Notes under the pieces: generated by a model | Database searches by the model: none | Seen by the model: the letters and a program-made list of their open reading frames with translations, nothing else | What the model was told of the DNA's origin: nothing | Shown: positions 5,370 through 6,262 of the stretch, in pieces | How positions within the stretch are numbered: position 1 is the first letter of the stretch | Layout of the letters: every line of letters starts with the position of its first letter | Origin: Niveispirillum sp. | GTDB lineage: Bacteria; Pseudomonadota; Alphaproteobacteria; Azospirillales; Azospirillaceae | Assembly: GCA_016463045.1 (NCBI GenBank) | Contig: JAEMSB010000292.1 | Span: forward strand, 1-6,262 | DNA length: 6,262 nucleotides | Direction of reading: 5' to 3' | Position numbers and translations under genes: made by a program

Positions 5370-6262
5370 TCCCCTGCATCTTCGACATTACCGCCAAGCG
5401 GGCCGAACTGGTGGGTAGCGACATCGCCATGGAGGAGGTGGCGACGGGCCGCACCGTCACCTATGCCGGCCTGGACGAGCGCGCGGCGCGGGCGGCGGGC
5501 TTGCTGCTGTCGCTGGGCGTGGCGGAAGGGGACCGCGTCGCCATCCTGTGCCGCAACCGCATCGAGTTCTTCGAGATGCTGTTCGCCTGCGCCAAGATGG
5601 GGGCCATCCTGGTGCCGCTGAACTGGCGTATGCCGGCGGCGGAAATCCGGCCCCTGCTGACCGACAGCGCCCCGCGTGTGTTGTTCTTTGGCGATGAGGA
5701 TGCGGGTGTGGCGGCGGACCTGTCGGGCGATGTGCCCCTGCGGGTCGGGCTGGATGCCGATTATGCGCAGCGGCGGGACGCGACGCCGGTCCATGTAGGG
5801 CGACGCCTGTGGCCGGCGGATGGCATCTGGTATCTGCTGTACACGTCCGGTACGACGGGCACGCCCAAGGCCGTGATCTATACCTTCACCATGGCCATGG
5901 TGAACTATATCAACATCTCGCAGCCCATCGGCCTGACGGCGCGCGACACGACCTTGAATTTCCTGCCACTTTTCCATACGGCGGGCATCAATCTGCACAC
6001 GCTGCCTACCCTGATCATCGGCGGGCGGGTGCTGATCATGCCGGGGTTCGATGTCGATGTGATGCTGGATCTGGTGGCCGCAGGGCGGGTGGATGCGATT
6101 TTCGGCGTGCCCGCCATCTATCAGATGCTGTCGCTGCATCCGCGCTTCGCGTCGGTGGATTTGACAAGGCTGCGGTCCTGGGGCTGCGGCGGGGCGCCGC
6201 TGTCGGACCAGCTGGTGCAGCGCTTCCTGGAACGCGGCGTGCGTGTGTGCAACGGCATGGGC
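5366..6262 (+). CDS. AMP-dependent acyl-CoA synthetase/ligase, 5' part (cut by window end)
   Basis: The first 299 codons of an adenylate-forming enzyme (ANL superfamily), open to the window end. It would activate a carboxylic acid with ATP to an acyl-adenylate and then a CoA thioester. Visible motifs are TYAGLDERAARAA (N-terminal subdomain, about 32-44), the P-loop/A3 motif YTSGTTGTPKAV (159-170), LPLFHTAGI (A4, His204 in the acyl-pocket region) and WGCGGAPLS (272-280). The window ends at NGMG (296-299), the start of motif A5, so the catalytic TE pair and the C-terminal domain are outside. The start is a GTG sharing four bases (GTGA) with the TetR stop, with a strong ribosome binding site; this implies one mRNA and translational coupling. 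The compact N-terminus fits aryl-, medium- or long-chain ligases and not the larger acetyl-CoA synthetases. Substrate class is unresolved. Confidence 0.92.
   Translation, partial: MIPCIFDITAKRAELVGSDIAMEEVATGRTVTYAGLDERAARAAGLLLSLGVAEGDRVAILCRNRIEFFEMLFACAKMGAILVPLNWRMPAAEIRPLLTDSAPRVLFFGDEDAGVAADLSGDVPLRVGLDADYAQRRDATPVHVGRRLWPADGIWYLLYTSGTTGTPKAVIYTFTMAMVNYINISQPIGLTARDTTLNFLPLFHTAGINLHTLPTLIIGGRVLIMPGFDVDVMLDLVAAGRVDAIFGVPAIYQMLSLHPRFASVDLTRLRSWGCGGAPLSDQLVQRFLERGVRVCNGMG

Noticed and set aside
5261..6139. A 292-codon open frame on the minus strand opposite the TetR 3' end and the ligase
   Set aside because: Its product is rich in Arg, His, Gln and Pro with no domain, while the plus strand encodes intact adenylation motifs in the same place. 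It is a compositional shadow.

Overview
The window is GC-rich, almost fully coding DNA from a Gram-negative bacterium. The outer-membrane TonB-dependent receptor (with a GEIVVTARR-type TonB-box region), a bacterial spinster-like MFS permease, a TetR regulator and an acyl-CoA synthetase together resemble catabolic islands of Alphaproteobacteria (Sphingomonadales, Caulobacterales or Azospirillaceae-like). That taxonomic guess rests on gene style and base composition and is not proven.

Layout: two divergent transcription units face away from a 191-bp control region (4549-4739). To the left, on the minus strand and in transcription order, lie an alpha/beta hydrolase (4548-3667), a TonB-dependent receptor (3649-1427) and an MFS transporter (1290-10). 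The hydrolase and receptor are 17 bp apart. The receptor and transporter are separated by a 136-bp gap holding two GC-rich hairpins, so expression may step down there. To the right, on the plus strand, lie a TetR/AcrR regulator (4740-5369) and an AMP-dependent acyl-CoA synthetase that starts at a GTG (5366) overlapping the regulator's stop. The synthetase runs off the window end after 299 codons, exactly inside its adenylation motif A5.

The likely joint role is uptake and first activation of an organic compound. The receptor would bring it across the outer membrane and the MFS protein would move it, or a product, across the inner membrane. The hydrolase would cleave an ester, lactone or similar bond, and the synthetase would convert the resulting carboxylic acid to a CoA thioester. 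The TetR protein would control both units through the divergent region, where a perfect 7-4-7 inverted repeat (4646-4663) is the best operator candidate. The substrate cannot be read from the sequence.

The most unusual protein feature is in the hydrolase: the usual catalytic Asp of the post-beta7 HGxxD motif is Ser, and an Asp at the end of the presumed beta6 strand is a candidate replacement. No RNA genes, insertion sequences, CRISPR arrays or phage genes were seen.
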